64,000 bases of DNA from Bauldia sp965232525 (GTDB taxonomy: Bacteria; Pseudomonadota; Alphaproteobacteria; Rhizobiales; Kaistiaceae), in the NCBI RefSeq assembly GCF_965232525.1, contig NZ_OZ246980.1, forward strand, positions 2,852,001-2,916,000, in the 5' to 3' direction. Both the position numbers and the translations under genes were made by a program. The notes beneath the pieces were generated by a model, which saw nothing but the letters and a program-made list of their open reading frames with translations, had not been told where the DNA came from and did no database searches. Below, one piece after another: positions 8,076 to 19,605 of the stretch. How positions within the stretch are numbered: position 1 is the first letter of the stretch; every line of letters begins with the position of its first letter.

Positions 8076-8606
8076 TTATTGAAACCAATAAGCCCACACC
8101 AGCAATATGATCGTTCCCGCCATCGCCACGACGGTCGTCGCCCTCTGAAGCCCCTCGCTTTGGCGGAAGCGGTCCACCCAGCCGACCAGCAACATGAGCG
8201 GAAGAATCAAGGCGATAGTGCTCGTGTTGAGAAGAAAGGCGACCCAGGCGTTCGCCGGCGACGGCGTGTTATCGAGATAAGCATCCCACGGCGGGAGGAA
8301 CATGCCGCCGCCGGCGCCAGTCAGAACCGTCACGCAGACGCCGGCAAAGTTGCAGTAGAAGCTGACGATCGTCAGTGCGCAAAACAGCCAGGCATTGACC
8401 GCGCTGAATCTGAGGAGGGGACGGAGCGCGACGAACGCGAGCATGAACACCGCCTCCAGCAACCCCAGCGTATGCGCCATTCCGATGATCGGCGCGCCGG
8501 GGGCCCCGACGGGAATGCCGATCAGCAAGCCGCCGAGAAAGAGGAGACAGGCACCGATCATCATGACCGTGCGATCGGCGGTGTGAGATGGCGTTGTGTC
8601 GCTCAT
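8076..8606 (-). CDS. Membrane protein, weakly similar to hydroxylaminobenzene mutase/styrene oxide isomerase
   Basis: The 176-residue product has about four to five membrane helices. The segment LLFLGGLLIGIPVGAPGAP followed by GMAHTLGLLEA resembles the first helix and conserved His region of the hydroxylaminobenzene-mutase/styrene-oxide-isomerase family, and a C-terminal WAYWF also fits. The match is by eye and weak, so the enzyme name should not be relied on. ATG 8606 follows GAGGAC at good spacing. It is transcribed in the same direction as the cupin gene upstream. Confidence 0.5.
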   Translation of the reverse strand: MSDTTPSHTADRTVMMIGACLLFLGGLLIGIPVGAPGAPIIGMAHTLGLLEAVFMLAFVALRPLLRFSAVNAWLFCALTIVSFYCNFAGVCVTVLTGAGGGMFLPPWDAYLDNTPSPANAWVAFLLNTSTIALILPLMLLVGWVDRFRQSEGLQRATTVVAMAGTIILLVWAYWFQ

Positions 8607-8793
8607 TGCCGGCTGGTCCTCATTCGAACTGAAACAACCCCTTGGCGTTGAGCTCAGAGATACTGCGGCGGGCGACGCCGCCACAACCGTCGATGATGCC
8701 GACGACGACCTGTCCAAGCCGGCCATGGTTGAAGGTCTGACCCACCAATCGGTCAGCGTTGTCCTGCCCACCCAGGCTGATGGAGAGGCTTCG

Positions 8794-9210
8794 TCACTCC
8801 GCCGGCATGCGTTCCGGTGCGCCGACCGGATGAACCCGGAAGACGATGGCGCGGGCGGGCTCGTTGGTGGTTTGCGGCGAATGGACCTTGCCCTTGCCGA
8901 TCACGAAGGCCTCGCCGGCGCGATAGATCCGATCCTCCTGGCCCTCTTCGCGATGGATCGCCGCGCCCTCGATCACATAGACGATCTCCTCGCCGGGATG
9001 GGTGTGCGGCGGCACTTCCGCGTTGGGTGGGATCACCACGTCCGAAACGATGACTTCAAGCCCGGGGGCGGTCTCGAGCGGCGCGACCAGCATGGTGTTG
9101 CTGCCCGGCGGCGGACGATGCCCCTCGTCGGCGGAAACCGGGATTACGCAAAGAGCACTCATCCCTGCCAACGCCGTGATCGTTGTCACCAAGCCAATAC
9201 GTCCGCTCAT
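8794..9210 (-). CDS. Periplasmic cupin-domain protein
   Basis: The 138-residue protein has a signal peptide (IGLVTTITALAGMSALCVI to about residue 27) and one conserved cupin barrel. Motif 1 is PPHTHPGEEIVYVIEG, with two His and one Glu as metal ligands; motif 2 is GKVHSPQTTNEP, giving the third His. Start ATG 9210 has GAAGAGG nine bases upstream. Small exported cupins of this type have no established substrate. It may share a transcript with the membrane-protein gene downstream. Confidence 0.8.
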   Translation of the reverse strand: MSGRIGLVTTITALAGMSALCVIPVSADEGHRPPPGSNTMLVAPLETAPGLEVIVSDVVIPPNAEVPPHTHPGEEIVYVIEGAAIHREEGQEDRIYRAGEAFVIGKGKVHSPQTTNEPARAIVFRVHPVGAPERMPAE

Positions 9211-9321
9211 TCTGTCGACCTCTTCCCTCGGGGTTTCGAGGATTGCACCTTAGCATCGCTTCCATCTTGCGGTCTGATCCGCTGCGTAAGATAACGTCGC
9301 GACGAGCGGGGAGCATGGTTC

Positions 9322-10500
9322 ATGGCCGAACAGACCAACACATTGCTGACCGCCGGGCGATTCCCGGGCGCGGTCGGCCTGACCCGTGCGCTGCTTCATC
9401 ATGGCGCCCGGGTGGATGTCGCCGATTCTTACAAACTCGCCGCGTCACTCCATGCGCGCGGCATCGCCAAGCCCCATGTCGTGCCCTCTCCATCGAAGGA
9501 GCCGCTGGCCTTTACCGACGCAGTGGCGCGGATCGTGACGGAGCGTGACATCGACGTCGTGATCCCCACCTTCGAGGAGGGCTTTTACCTGTCGCGATAC
9601 CGGGACCGGATACCGGTGCCGGTTTTCGCGCCGGATTTCGACACGATCGTCGAGCTTCACGACAAGGCACGGTTCCAAATCGTGTGCCAAGACCTCGGCT
9701 TGCCCACCCCGGCCTCGGTCACGGTGACGACCCAGGACGCCCTGCGGCGGGAGGTCGATCGTTTCGAGCGCCATCTCGCCCGGCCGGCATTCTCGCGCGG
9801 CGGTGCCTTCTGCTACACAAACCATGGCCCGCGGGTCGGCGAAACCCAGATCGAAGAATGCTGGCCGACCGACGACAATCCTTGGCTCGTGCAAGAATTC
9901 ATCGAGGGCAACGATGCCTGCACCCTGAGCGTGGTGCGGGACGGCAAGGTGGTCGTCCATTGCGTTTACGAGCCGGTGATCGCCGCCACCGGCGGCTTTT
10001 CAGTGCAGTTCCAGTCGATCGCCGATTTCGGCACCCTGGCGGTGGTGGAAGCGGTAGCGGAGCGGTTCGGCTACAACGGCTTCATCGGCTTCGATTATCG
10101 CCGTACCGACGATGGCTTCGTGGTGATCGAGTGCAATCCGCGGCTCGACGCGGGTGTGTTCGTCACGCCGCAGGCGTGGATCGCCGAGGCGGTGCTCGGC
10201 GATCCCGGAGATTTGCGGATCGCCCCGGCCGGGGTGATGCGGCAATACGATGCCGTGCTGCTCGGATCCGGCGGCGTCGATTTGAGCGTCGGCGAACGGC
10301 TGAAGCTCCTGCTGACCGCGCCCGACGCGCTGATCGAGGGGCGCGATCTGCTGCCGTCGATTCTCTACTACGTTCAGCGGCGCCACTGGAAGGCGGTGGC
10401 GCGCGACGAGCACATTCCGCTCAATGCGGCGTTCAACGAGGATATCTCCTGGGACGGCTCGCCAATGCCCGATCCGCTCCCGGACCGCGGCGCCGGCTGA
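9322..10500 (+). CDS. ATP-grasp domain ligase-like protein
   Basis: The 392-residue protein has a preATP-grasp Rossmann-like start (LLTAGRFPGAVGLTRALL), a central ATP-grasp core with DKARFQIVCQDLGLPTP and LVQEFIEGNDACTLSVV, and a metal/ATP-binding end, GFIGFDYRR followed by VVIECNPRLDAGV. Such proteins resemble carbamoyl-phosphate-synthase-type and D-Ala-D-Ala-type ligases that join an acyl phosphate to an amine. Substrates cannot be inferred. The ribosome-binding site is GGGGAGC upstream of ATG 9322. It is divergent from the cupin gene. Confidence 0.82.
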   Translation: MAEQTNTLLTAGRFPGAVGLTRALLHHGARVDVADSYKLAASLHARGIAKPHVVPSPSKEPLAFTDAVARIVTERDIDVVIPTFEEGFYLSRYRDRIPVPVFAPDFDTIVELHDKARFQIVCQDLGLPTPASVTVTTQDALRREVDRFERHLARPAFSRGGAFCYTNHGPRVGETQIEECWPTDDNPWLVQEFIEGNDACTLSVVRDGKVVVHCVYEPVIAATGGFSVQFQSIADFGTLAVVEAVAERFGYNGFIGFDYRRTDDGFVVIECNPRLDAGVFVTPQAWIAEAVLGDPGDLRIAPAGVMRQYDAVLLGSGGVDLSVGERLKLLLTAPDALIEGRDLLPSILYYVQRRHWKAVARDEHIPLNAAFNEDISWDGSPMPDPLPDRGAG

Positions 10501-10624
10501 CCGCCATCCACGCCAAAGTCGCTGCCCGGCGCGGCGCGAGTGGGTGATGCGACGGGCTTCGCGGCGTTACCGAAAGACAAGCACCAGCATGCTCAAATCG
10601 ATCGCGGGGAAGGGGAGAGCGGCA

Positions 10625-11128
10625 ATGCGGATGCTAGGGAGGCTGATGCCGGGGGCGGCCCTGTTCGTTTTAGGAGCCGGGGCGGGCGCCTTGGCCGAAT
10701 GCGGGCCGATGACGCTGGAATCGGTTCCCGGCACCCGCGAGGCGTATTTCTTCGACCATGACGACAGCGGGGGCCCGAGCGTCGGCGACAAGCGCGGCGG
10801 GCACCGCGAGATACGCGCCAGCGACGGCGCGCGCAGCGGCACGGCCTACTGGATCAACACGGTCCTGGCGGTTGACGCCGGTGGGGCGCCGGACGCGCTC
10901 GCCGTCGAACTGGTGCTTGCGCTCGACGATGGCGTCCTGTTCGTGACCCAGTTGCATGACGCAGCGGTGGAAGACTACGCCCTGCCCGAGGCGACCACCG
11001 TGCCGGCCGAAGCCCGCTGGTCCGTGCACGGCGGGACCGGCGCGTATGCCGGCGCAGCCGGGACCGTGGCGATCAGCTTCGACGACGCCGGCGAGTCGTC
11101 TTACGACCTGGACGTGACCTGCGAGTAG
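10625..11128 (+). CDS. Secreted dirigent/allene-oxide-cyclase-barrel-like protein
   Basis: The 167-residue product has a signal peptide (MPGAALFVLGAGAGALA, preceded by a basic start). The motif VHGGTGAYAGAAGTV is characteristic of the dirigent/allene-oxide-cyclase barrel superfamily. Two cysteines (AECGPM and the terminal VTCE) could pair. ATG 10625 is chosen because GGGGAGAGC precedes it and the signal peptide starts there. Bacterial members are of unknown role; the plant enzyme activities should not be transferred. Confidence 0.65.
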   Translation: MRMLGRLMPGAALFVLGAGAGALAECGPMTLESVPGTREAYFFDHDDSGGPSVGDKRGGHREIRASDGARSGTAYWINTVLAVDAGGAPDALAVELVLALDDGVLFVTQLHDAAVEDYALPEATTVPAEARWSVHGGTGAYAGAAGTVAISFDDAGESSYDLDVTCE

Positions 11129-11164
11129 CGCCCCGTCATCCCTTTCGGCGGCCGTCGCTGACGC

Positions 11165-11617
11165 CTAACGGCGAACCGCGCGCTTTCGCGACACCCAAGC
11201 GTGCTCGCCGGTCTCGTAGCCGATCAACTCCATCACGTCGGGCTCGGCAAGTTGACCCGAAATCACCCAGGCATCGGCTTCGCCGTGGGAGATCAGGGTA
11301 ATCTCGTCTCCGGACCATGAGATGACGCCCATCAGACCCACGTCGCGCTCCGACACCTGCTGCTCGCCGTCATGGAAGTTTCCGAGGTCGCTCGTGAAAC
11401 GCAATTGGCCGCGTACCATGTAACCCTCTTGCTCGGTGAGGACGATCGTCGCTTCGAAAGCGGTGGCGTCCACACTCGTCCCGTCGGCCATTTCGAGCGT
11501 CTCGAAGACGATCTCCCAGGTTCCCACCAGGTTGGGGGCTTGATCAGACTGCGCCGAAGCGGTGGTGGGTATAGCCAAGCCGATGAGGAGCACGAGGGCG
11601 GCCGAAAGAGTCTTCAT
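11165..11617 (-). CDS. Secreted hypothetical protein, member 1 of a local paralogous family
   Basis: The 150-residue product has a signal peptide (ALVLLIGLAIPTTASAQ). The mature domain begins PNLVGTWEI and contains the pattern GLMGVISWSGDEI, VISGQL and ETGEHAWVSRKR. The same framework (P-x-L-x-G-x-W near the N-terminus, V-G-x-I-x-W/D in the middle, an ExGxxA near the end) occurs in the genes at 11740-12189 and 19117-19605. The alternating pattern suggests a beta-rich domain. Function unknown. Confidence 0.72.
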   Translation of the reverse strand: MKTLSAALVLLIGLAIPTTASAQSDQAPNLVGTWEIVFETLEMADGTSVDATAFEATIVLTEQEGYMVRGQLRFTSDLGNFHDGEQQVSERDVGLMGVISWSGDEITLISHGEADAWVISGQLAEPDVMELIGYETGEHAWVSRKRAVRR

Positions 11618-11739
11618 GGCGATTTCTCCGGTGTTGGGGCGCAGGCTTTGGATAGATGCGGATCATTGTAGACAGCGTTTCCGACGCGCGCTTAACAGCG
11701 CGGCATCGGCACGAATGATGCTCCGCCCCCGCCTGGCGC

Positions 11740-12189
11740 TCAGTCCTGCCGGATCATGATGGTGCGGGTCGCGACGGCAAACGGGCCGGCTTCCAGCGCG
11801 ATCACCTCCATGGTGTCGCGGTTCACGAGGCGGGCGCGGTAGGTGGTCTCGTCCTCGTGGTCGGCCCAGTACACGGTCTCGTTGTCGAAGCCGATCGCGC
11901 CGACGACGTTTTCCGACTGCAGGTGCTGGATGCCGGCGGCGCCCTGGAATTCGGGGCCGTCGATGTCGTTCGCCCAAGTCATGGTGCCGCGAAAGACGCC
12001 GCGGAACTGCTCCTCGACGATCAGGGTGCCGGTCGTCCCGCTCTGATCGTAAAGACCACCCTCCCAATGGGACACTTCGCCGGTCAACGTCACCCAGGCG
12101 CCGGTGAGATCGGGCGGCTCCTCGGCCTCAGCCAGGGCGGGAAGACAAGCGACACCGACCAGCGCAACGAGACGAACGATGGCGGACAT
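11740..12189 (-). CDS. Secreted hypothetical protein, member 2 of a local paralogous family
   Basis: The 149-residue product has signal peptide LVALVGVACLPALAEAEE and mature start PPDLTGAWVTL. Shared features with its relatives are HWEGGLYDQSG, GTLIVEEQFRGVF, VVGAIGFDNETVYWADHED, TTYRARLVNRDTMEVI and a closing TRTIMIRQD. It is closest to the copy at 19117-19605, which has the equivalent YWDGAIN and TMHCMLWESG. It is co-directional with member 1 about 120 bases downstream. Function unknown. Confidence 0.72.
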   Translation of the reverse strand: MSAIVRLVALVGVACLPALAEAEEPPDLTGAWVTLTGEVSHWEGGLYDQSGTTGTLIVEEQFRGVFRGTMTWANDIDGPEFQGAAGIQHLQSENVVGAIGFDNETVYWADHEDETTYRARLVNRDTMEVIALEAGPFAVATRTIMIRQD

Positions 12190-12286
12190 GATGGGGCCTC
12201 CGTTTGGGGGGAGGGGAGCATGGGGGTGCGGGGGCGACCGACGTCGTCAATCCGTCGCTTTGGAGGGCACAGGGAACATCAGAAAT

Positions 12287-12318
12287 TTGTTCATGCTATG
12301 TTCCATATATGTTATAAT
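12287..12318 (+). promoter_or_regulatory. Likely promoter of the Kiwa operon
   Basis: A perfect -10 box, TATAAT (12313-12318), sits 34 bases before the kwaA start, within an abrupt AT-rich stretch. TTGTTC (12287-12292) is a candidate -35 but the 20-base spacer is long. The -10 match is the reliable part. Confidence 0.55.
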
Positions 12319-12351
12319 TCAAATGGAGGGAACTTGTAGCGAGGAACCTGA

Positions 12352-12870
12352 ATGTTTAGCAAGATCGCAAAGCTCCTTTTAGTCGCTTCATCCATCGCTC
12401 CGGTCGGAATTGTGTATGCTTGGGTATCGGCTGTCGAGTCCGACTACAAATCTGCGATAATAATACTGCTCGTTTCTTTTTTGTTGTTCCTTTTTTGTCT
12501 TTATATTGTGACAAGAGCTCAAGAATATGTAGAAATAGAGAGGTTTAGAGCGACTACCATAGAAGCTGCTGACCGAGAAAACATAGCATTTCTCATTTTG
12601 TATATTTCTCCATTGTTTGCCGCTCAATTCTCATCCTTGAATTGGTACCTTTGGGTACCAACCATCGTAATTTTTGGGCTCATTACCGCGACCGGCTATA
12701 GTTACCATTTCAATCCATTGCTTGGCCTGATGGGCTGGCACTTTTACAAGGTGCAGTCAACGGAGGGAGTTGTTTTTGTCTTGATTACGAAAAAATATCT
12801 TCGTACGTCGGCCGATGAGTTTGAAGTGTGTCAGCTGACAGAGTACATACTGTTGGACGTGGGAGGCTAG
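12352..12870 (+). CDS. kwaA: Kiwa anti-phage protein KwaA, small membrane subunit
   Basis: The 172-residue protein has four membrane segments (about residues 6-26, 33-54, 79-96 and 100-115) and a cytoplasmic tail. The segment FNPLLGLMGWHFYKV, followed by FVLITKKYLR, fits my memory of KwaA sequences. KwaA forms the inner-membrane part of the Kiwa defence complex, which responds to phage attachment together with KwaB. It is followed after 7 bases by the kwaB-like gene. Composition is strikingly AT-rich: the lines starting at 12361, 12421 and 12481 have 29, 25 and 18 GC per 60, so recent acquisition is likely. GAGGAAC precedes ATG 12352. Confidence 0.72.
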   Translation: MFSKIAKLLLVASSIAPVGIVYAWVSAVESDYKSAIIILLVSFLLFLFCLYIVTRAQEYVEIERFRATTIEAADRENIAFLILYISPLFAAQFSSLNWYLWVPTIVIFGLITATGYSYHFNPLLGLMGWHFYKVQSTEGVVFVLITKKYLRTSADEFEVCQLTEYILLDVGG

Positions 12871-12877
12871 CCGTTCT

Positions 12878-13747
12878 TTGAACCTGTTCGCAGCATCAAG
12901 AAATATGGAAGACGAGTTGGAAGTCAGGCGCGTCCGGCTTGAGCGGCACGCCCAAACCTCGCTTGGGCAGAGGCTCCAACTAATGGAGGCCGCGTTCTTC
13001 GAGGGAATCAATGAAGAAGTCGAATTCGATGGCGATTGGACGCCGGACGAGAATGAATTGCTAAGTCTTCCTCTGACGCCGGAGGGGCGGCTCATGTTGG
13101 ATGCGGTGGATGCGAACACGGTCGCAACGCCCACAATGGACCCAGCCGCCATAAATGGGGGCTCGGTAGTCGCGCTGTTTGCAAAGAGTGAAGCCGGCGG
13201 TATGGACCAAGTACTAGTTCAAAATTTTGGAGCTCGGCAGATATTGGTCCGAGACGGGGCTTTTATCTTCGATGGAACAAGCTTCAGGTTGTTTAATCAA
13301 CCAGCTTTTGCTATCTCACGTAATTTAGTTGCCGTCATTGATGCTAATTCCATGAAATTCAAAAGCTACGCGAATCTGCGTAGAATATTTCGCATACAAT
13401 TGTTTTTTCAAGAGGCCACGGACGAAAATATAGAAGAATTCGCAGATCATCAGAGCGTGTACATTGAAGACATTGGCGTATTAAAAGACGCATGCGATCA
13501 AACCGCACGAAAAATGATCAACAAAATACATAGACTGCGAACTCTTGACGAGCATCATCCGCAAGAGATAGTAAATAGAGCGGCGTCTGTTGGCCTGCAG
13601 ATTGATCTTAACGGCGGTAGTATTGTATTTCCGCCTGACAGACGAGAATTAAAAAATTTACTTCGATTTCTCGATGATGGGTTGTATCGCGCGTCTCTAA
13701 GCGGTTTCAGATACATAGCGAATTCAAAGCGGCCTGTACCGACATAG
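12878..13747 (+). CDS. kwaB: Kiwa anti-phage protein KwaB, DUF4868 family
   Basis: The 289-residue protein has the layout of DUF4868/KwaB. A beta-rich middle (ILVRDGAFIFDGTSFRLFN) is followed by FAISRNLVAVIDANSMKF and then a helical part. It ends with a C-terminal block, LKNLLRFLDDGLYRASLSG then FRYIANSK, that matches the family's closing pattern. KwaB is the cytosolic DNA-binding partner of KwaA. The start may be TTG 12878, 11 bases after GGGAGG, or ATG 12905, which lacks a clear ribosome-binding site. Slightly short for KwaB (about 310 in known examples). The assignment depends on the pair and on motif memory. Confidence 0.75.
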   Translation: MNLFAASRNMEDELEVRRVRLERHAQTSLGQRLQLMEAAFFEGINEEVEFDGDWTPDENELLSLPLTPEGRLMLDAVDANTVATPTMDPAAINGGSVVALFAKSEAGGMDQVLVQNFGARQILVRDGAFIFDGTSFRLFNQPAFAISRNLVAVIDANSMKFKSYANLRRIFRIQLFFQEATDENIEEFADHQSVYIEDIGVLKDACDQTARKMINKIHRLRTLDEHHPQEIVNRAASVGLQIDLNGGSIVFPPDRRELKNLLRFLDDGLYRASLSGFRYIANSKRPVPT

Positions 13748-13799
13748 ACGTCCAACGGTTGGTCGTGGCGTCGATCGCGGTCGATAATGAGTTCGCGAA

Positions 13800-14495
13800 T
13801 TATCGTCTAAAAAGGTCGACAACACTGTCCAAGTCAGGGGGAGGCGGTAGTGATAGGCCAACCACATTAAGTGCAACAAGAAATTCTCGAATGGAGTCTT
13901 CGAAAGTCGCGAGTGGGACAGTGTCTTCTATTTGAACCAGATGAGGTCGGAGGCTACGACCCGCTTTCGGCTTCTGTTCGCTGACATCCAGTATCAGCGG
14001 GACAGGATCATTCGGATCATCGATGCAATGCAACTCGTAGATTCCGCGAGCCATAAACCGGGCGTCGTCTTCGGAAAGAGGTTGCCCTTTCCGCAGGTTA
14101 ATCGCGACCGCATAGGCTTGGCCGTCAACGTACCAAATACCCTTTATGCTTGGCTTGAACCAAAATCCGAGAACATAGATTGGTTTGGATCGAGCGGGAT
14201 ACCAATTTCCGCGTCCTCCGAAGTAATCTCTCAGCAGTGTATAACCTTCGCGGATGGTCTGGTTCTTCCATTCATCCTTGTAGGACGAAAACGCCATTGA
14301 GATAAACTCATCGTCCGCCAGGCCGCGTATTGCATGACCTAGCCGTGGCCATACTTGTCCGTACGACATGAAGCCCTTGTCGCCCAAACGAACGGCCACT
14401 TCTCTCGCGGTGAGTGCGACATTCGGTCGGATAACACTAGGGCGCGCGAACTTCGGGAGATCAAGAAGCTCGAAGCACTTACCTGTCCTGGCCAT
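13800..14495 (-). CDS. Unrecognised protein behind a Panacea-domain gene, candidate toxin partner
   Basis: The 231-residue soluble protein matches no family I know. The centre contains FGGRGNWYPARSKPIYVLG, GIWYVDGQAYAVAINLRKG and FMARGIYELHCIDDPND, and the C-terminus is Pro-rich then acidic (LPPPPDLDSVVDLFRR). ATG 14495 has GGGGG seven bases upstream. It follows the Panacea gene on the same strand after 68 bases, the antitoxin-first order common in Panacea systems, where the toxin partner is highly variable. That makes it a candidate toxin by position only. It converges with kwaB. Confidence 0.6.
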   Translation of the reverse strand: MARTGKCFELLDLPKFARPSVIRPNVALTAREVAVRLGDKGFMSYGQVWPRLGHAIRGLADDEFISMAFSSYKDEWKNQTIREGYTLLRDYFGGRGNWYPARSKPIYVLGFWFKPSIKGIWYVDGQAYAVAINLRKGQPLSEDDARFMARGIYELHCIDDPNDPVPLILDVSEQKPKAGRSLRPHLVQIEDTVPLATFEDSIREFLVALNVVGLSLPPPPDLDSVVDLFRR

Positions 14496-14563
14496 CGACT
14501 GGCCCCCAAAGGCGAATCACGTTGCAACCAGAAATACTGTGATAAGATGCCCTCAACAGCAAC

Positions 14564-15067
14564 CTAGTGCCGCCGTCCACCGCCCCATTTCAACAGGAAA
14601 TAGTCTCTGATCATCGGATCGGGGATTCTCGTGCTTCGTGTGTTTTGCGATGAATTTGCTGCGATCACCTGACTCCAAGGGCCTCCCGGTTCGTGGGTCA
14701 TTGCGACAAGGTCGGCCGTCGAGTGAGCGGCGTGGGCCTCGAATGCCGATTGCACCAGAAGGCGATGTTTTGCATGAATGTCATCATAAGGAATTGATCT
14801 GTTGTCTCCCGTCGAATAGTCGAAATAGCAAGCAGGTTCTGAAATCGGCTTGTCGCCGTGGCACCTGAACGCTTGGTATACTGATCGAACAACCGGGCCT
14901 AGCTGCCATGCCTCAAAGTGGTTGCGGACAAGGCCCCGGTGAAGCTCCACCAGCCCCCAACCGTGAATAAAATACAGCAGCTTGTTCATCCGGAGGTTAG
15001 AGAGGTCGAATCGATCAGCGTCATAGTGCGCCAATAAGAAATTGGCTATCTTGCGCGCCTCGTACAT
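14564..15067 (-). CDS. Panacea (SocA/DUF4065) domain protein, antitoxin-like
   Basis: The 167-residue protein carries the Panacea signature: ARKIANFLLAH at the start, then LSNLRMNKLLYFIHGWGL, FEAWQLGPVVRSVYQAF and HGDKPIS. Panacea domains act as hyper-promiscuous antitoxins in PanAT systems and as proteolytic adaptors in SocA. ATG 15067 is chosen because GAGGGGG lies six bases upstream; earlier in-frame starts overlap the uvrA stop. It lies between uvrA and the unknown 231-residue gene, all on the same strand. Confidence 0.85.
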   Translation of the reverse strand: MYEARKIANFLLAHYDADRFDLSNLRMNKLLYFIHGWGLVELHRGLVRNHFEAWQLGPVVRSVYQAFRCHGDKPISEPACYFDYSTGDNRSIPYDDIHAKHRLLVQSAFEAHAAHSTADLVAMTHEPGGPWSQVIAANSSQNTRSTRIPDPMIRDYFLLKWGGGRRH

Positions 15068-15141
15068 TCGATCCCCCTCGGACAAGATATCAATTTTGGG
15101 CGATCTGTCATGTCCCATAGCGACAACGGTGGAAAACTCAT

Positions 15142-18270
<3,129 letters not shown>

Positions 18271-18280
18271 GATCCGGCGG

Positions 18281-18580
18281 TCAACCTGTTCGCGACTCCA
18301 GCCATCGCTGCAAGGACTCCTGGCTCTCGGCCGATCCTTTGCCAGCAAGAAGCGCGGAGACGGAGACGTCTTCGTCAACGTCAGGCCAGTGTACCCCGTC
18401 GCCATCCGCGATCAGCCGCCAGTTGGCCCGTTCTGCCGGGGTCGCGTGGGCGAGGCGCGGATACCAAGCCAACGGCACGGCGATCGTTCGCCCATCGGAC
18501 AGATCGACACTCAGCGTTTCGTCGGTCACAGTCACACCAAGAGCACTTGGGTGACGCGCCTCAGTGGCCGAAAAAGCCAT
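18281..18580 (-). CDS. DUF2442 family protein
   Basis: The 99-residue protein carries the DUF2442 pattern VTVTDETLSVDLSDGRTIAVP followed by LAWYPRLAHATPAERANW. These proteins are commonly paired with DUF4160 and are suspected components of toxin-antitoxin-like modules. ATG 18580 has GGAGG six bases upstream and overlaps the end of the DUF4160 gene by 20 bases, implying translational coupling. The uvrA start follows 10 bases after its stop. Confidence 0.85.
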   Translation of the reverse strand: MAFSATEARHPSALGVTVTDETLSVDLSDGRTIAVPLAWYPRLAHATPAERANWRLIADGDGVHWPDVDEDVSVSALLAGKGSAESQESLQRWLESRTG

Positions 18581-18797
18581 GCCATGCCTCCAAGAGCGTC
18601 GGTTCATGCTCACCGACGCGTTGTTCGATTTCCCTAAGTTCCTTACGCCGGAAGCCCCCACTGGTCACAAGACGCACCGGATCAATCCAAAACTTCGCAA
18701 CGTTGTTGTCACGCTCGACGTGGACATGCGGGGGCTCACCGCCATCGGCAGAATAGAAAAACAAACGATATGGCCCAAGCCTCAACACCGTAGGCAT
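18561..18797 (-). CDS. DUF4160 family protein
   Basis: The 78-residue protein shows the DUF4160 core: MPTVLRLGPYRLFFYS, then GEPPHVHVERDNNVAKFW and ELREIEQRVGEHE. Such proteins are usually encoded beside DUF2442 and are proposed, without strong experimental proof, to form a toxin-antitoxin-like pair. ATG 18797 has GGAGG upstream. It is the first gene of a tight run DUF4160-DUF2442-uvrA. Confidence 0.85.
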   Translation of the reverse strand: MPTVLRLGPYRLFFYSADGGEPPHVHVERDNNVAKFWIDPVRLVTSGGFRRKELREIEQRVGEHEPTLLEAWHGFFGH

Positions 18798-19116
18798 CGC
18801 CCGCCTCCGAGGCACTTGCGACAGCGAACGGAAATGAACTTGCTCGCGGGGAGGCTGGTCTTCGCCATGGTCTCGTCCGTGGGGGATGCGGCGTGAGCCG
18901 CACGCTCCAACTTATGCCGTTGCGGCGTTCAGACAAGCGCGACCTTGCGTTCGTCCAACGGTAACGGCCGAGTCAGGCAAAGATGCTGACAGACAATGCC
19001 AAGCGAAACAAGAACAAAAGAGGTACAAATGCTGGGCTGAGCATCCATTCGGCCTCATGATATACCTCGGTCACCTGGCGATCCGCGACGCGCCGGTTTG
19101 AACTCGGGGGACCGTA
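18798..19116. other. Intergenic region between divergent DUF4160 and family member 3 genes
   Basis: About 320 bases must hold the promoters of both divergent genes. I see no convincing coding sequence or hairpin terminator. An A-rich stretch around 19000-19030 is the most promoter-like part, and GGGGGACC precedes the + strand gene start. Confidence 0.5.
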
Positions 19117-19605
19117 ATGACCAAACTGTTTTCGATTCCAAAGCACGGTTTTGTGCGGCGGCTTGGCTTGGCGGCACTCATCGTTGGTGCGGGGGCCTGC
19201 TTGTCGGCGAGCGCCGACGAGGCCGTGCCTAATCTTGAAGGGATCTGGATCAAGGCCGACGGTCAGGTGCGCTACTGGGACGGGGCGATCAACGTCTTTC
19301 CCCAAGACTACGCTATCGGGCAAATCGAAATCTCCGGACAGGTCGGCGCGGTGTTCGAGGCGCATCAGTTATCGGTCGCCATTGGAGGCGCCCAGGAGGG
19401 TAGACACGGGTCCGAACCGATCACCGATCAGCGGCTACCGCTGGTCGGCGTCGTCGGCTGGGACGGGACGTCGGTCGTGCTCAGCGACATCGGGGACACG
19501 ACGCACTACCAGTGTACGCTCGTGGCGGAAAATACCATGCACTGCATGTTGTGGGAGTCCGGCGAGCACGCGCTCGCCGGCCGCGTCATTCTCGAACGGC
19601 GCTGA
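19117..19605 (+). CDS. Secreted hypothetical protein, member 3 of a local paralogous family
   Basis: The 162-residue product has a basic start and signal peptide (LGLAALIVGAGACLSASA), then PNLEGIWIKADGQVRYWDGA. Further shared motifs are GVVGWDGTSVVLSDIGD, TTHYQCTLVAENTMHC, ESGEHALAGR and a final VILERR, closely parallel to the gene at 11740-12189. GGGGGACC precedes ATG 19117. Function unknown. Confidence 0.72.
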   Translation: MTKLFSIPKHGFVRRLGLAALIVGAGACLSASADEAVPNLEGIWIKADGQVRYWDGAINVFPQDYAIGQIEISGQVGAVFEAHQLSVAIGGAQEGRHGSEPITDQRLPLVGVVGWDGTSVVLSDIGDTTHYQCTLVAENTMHCMLWESGEHALAGRVILERR

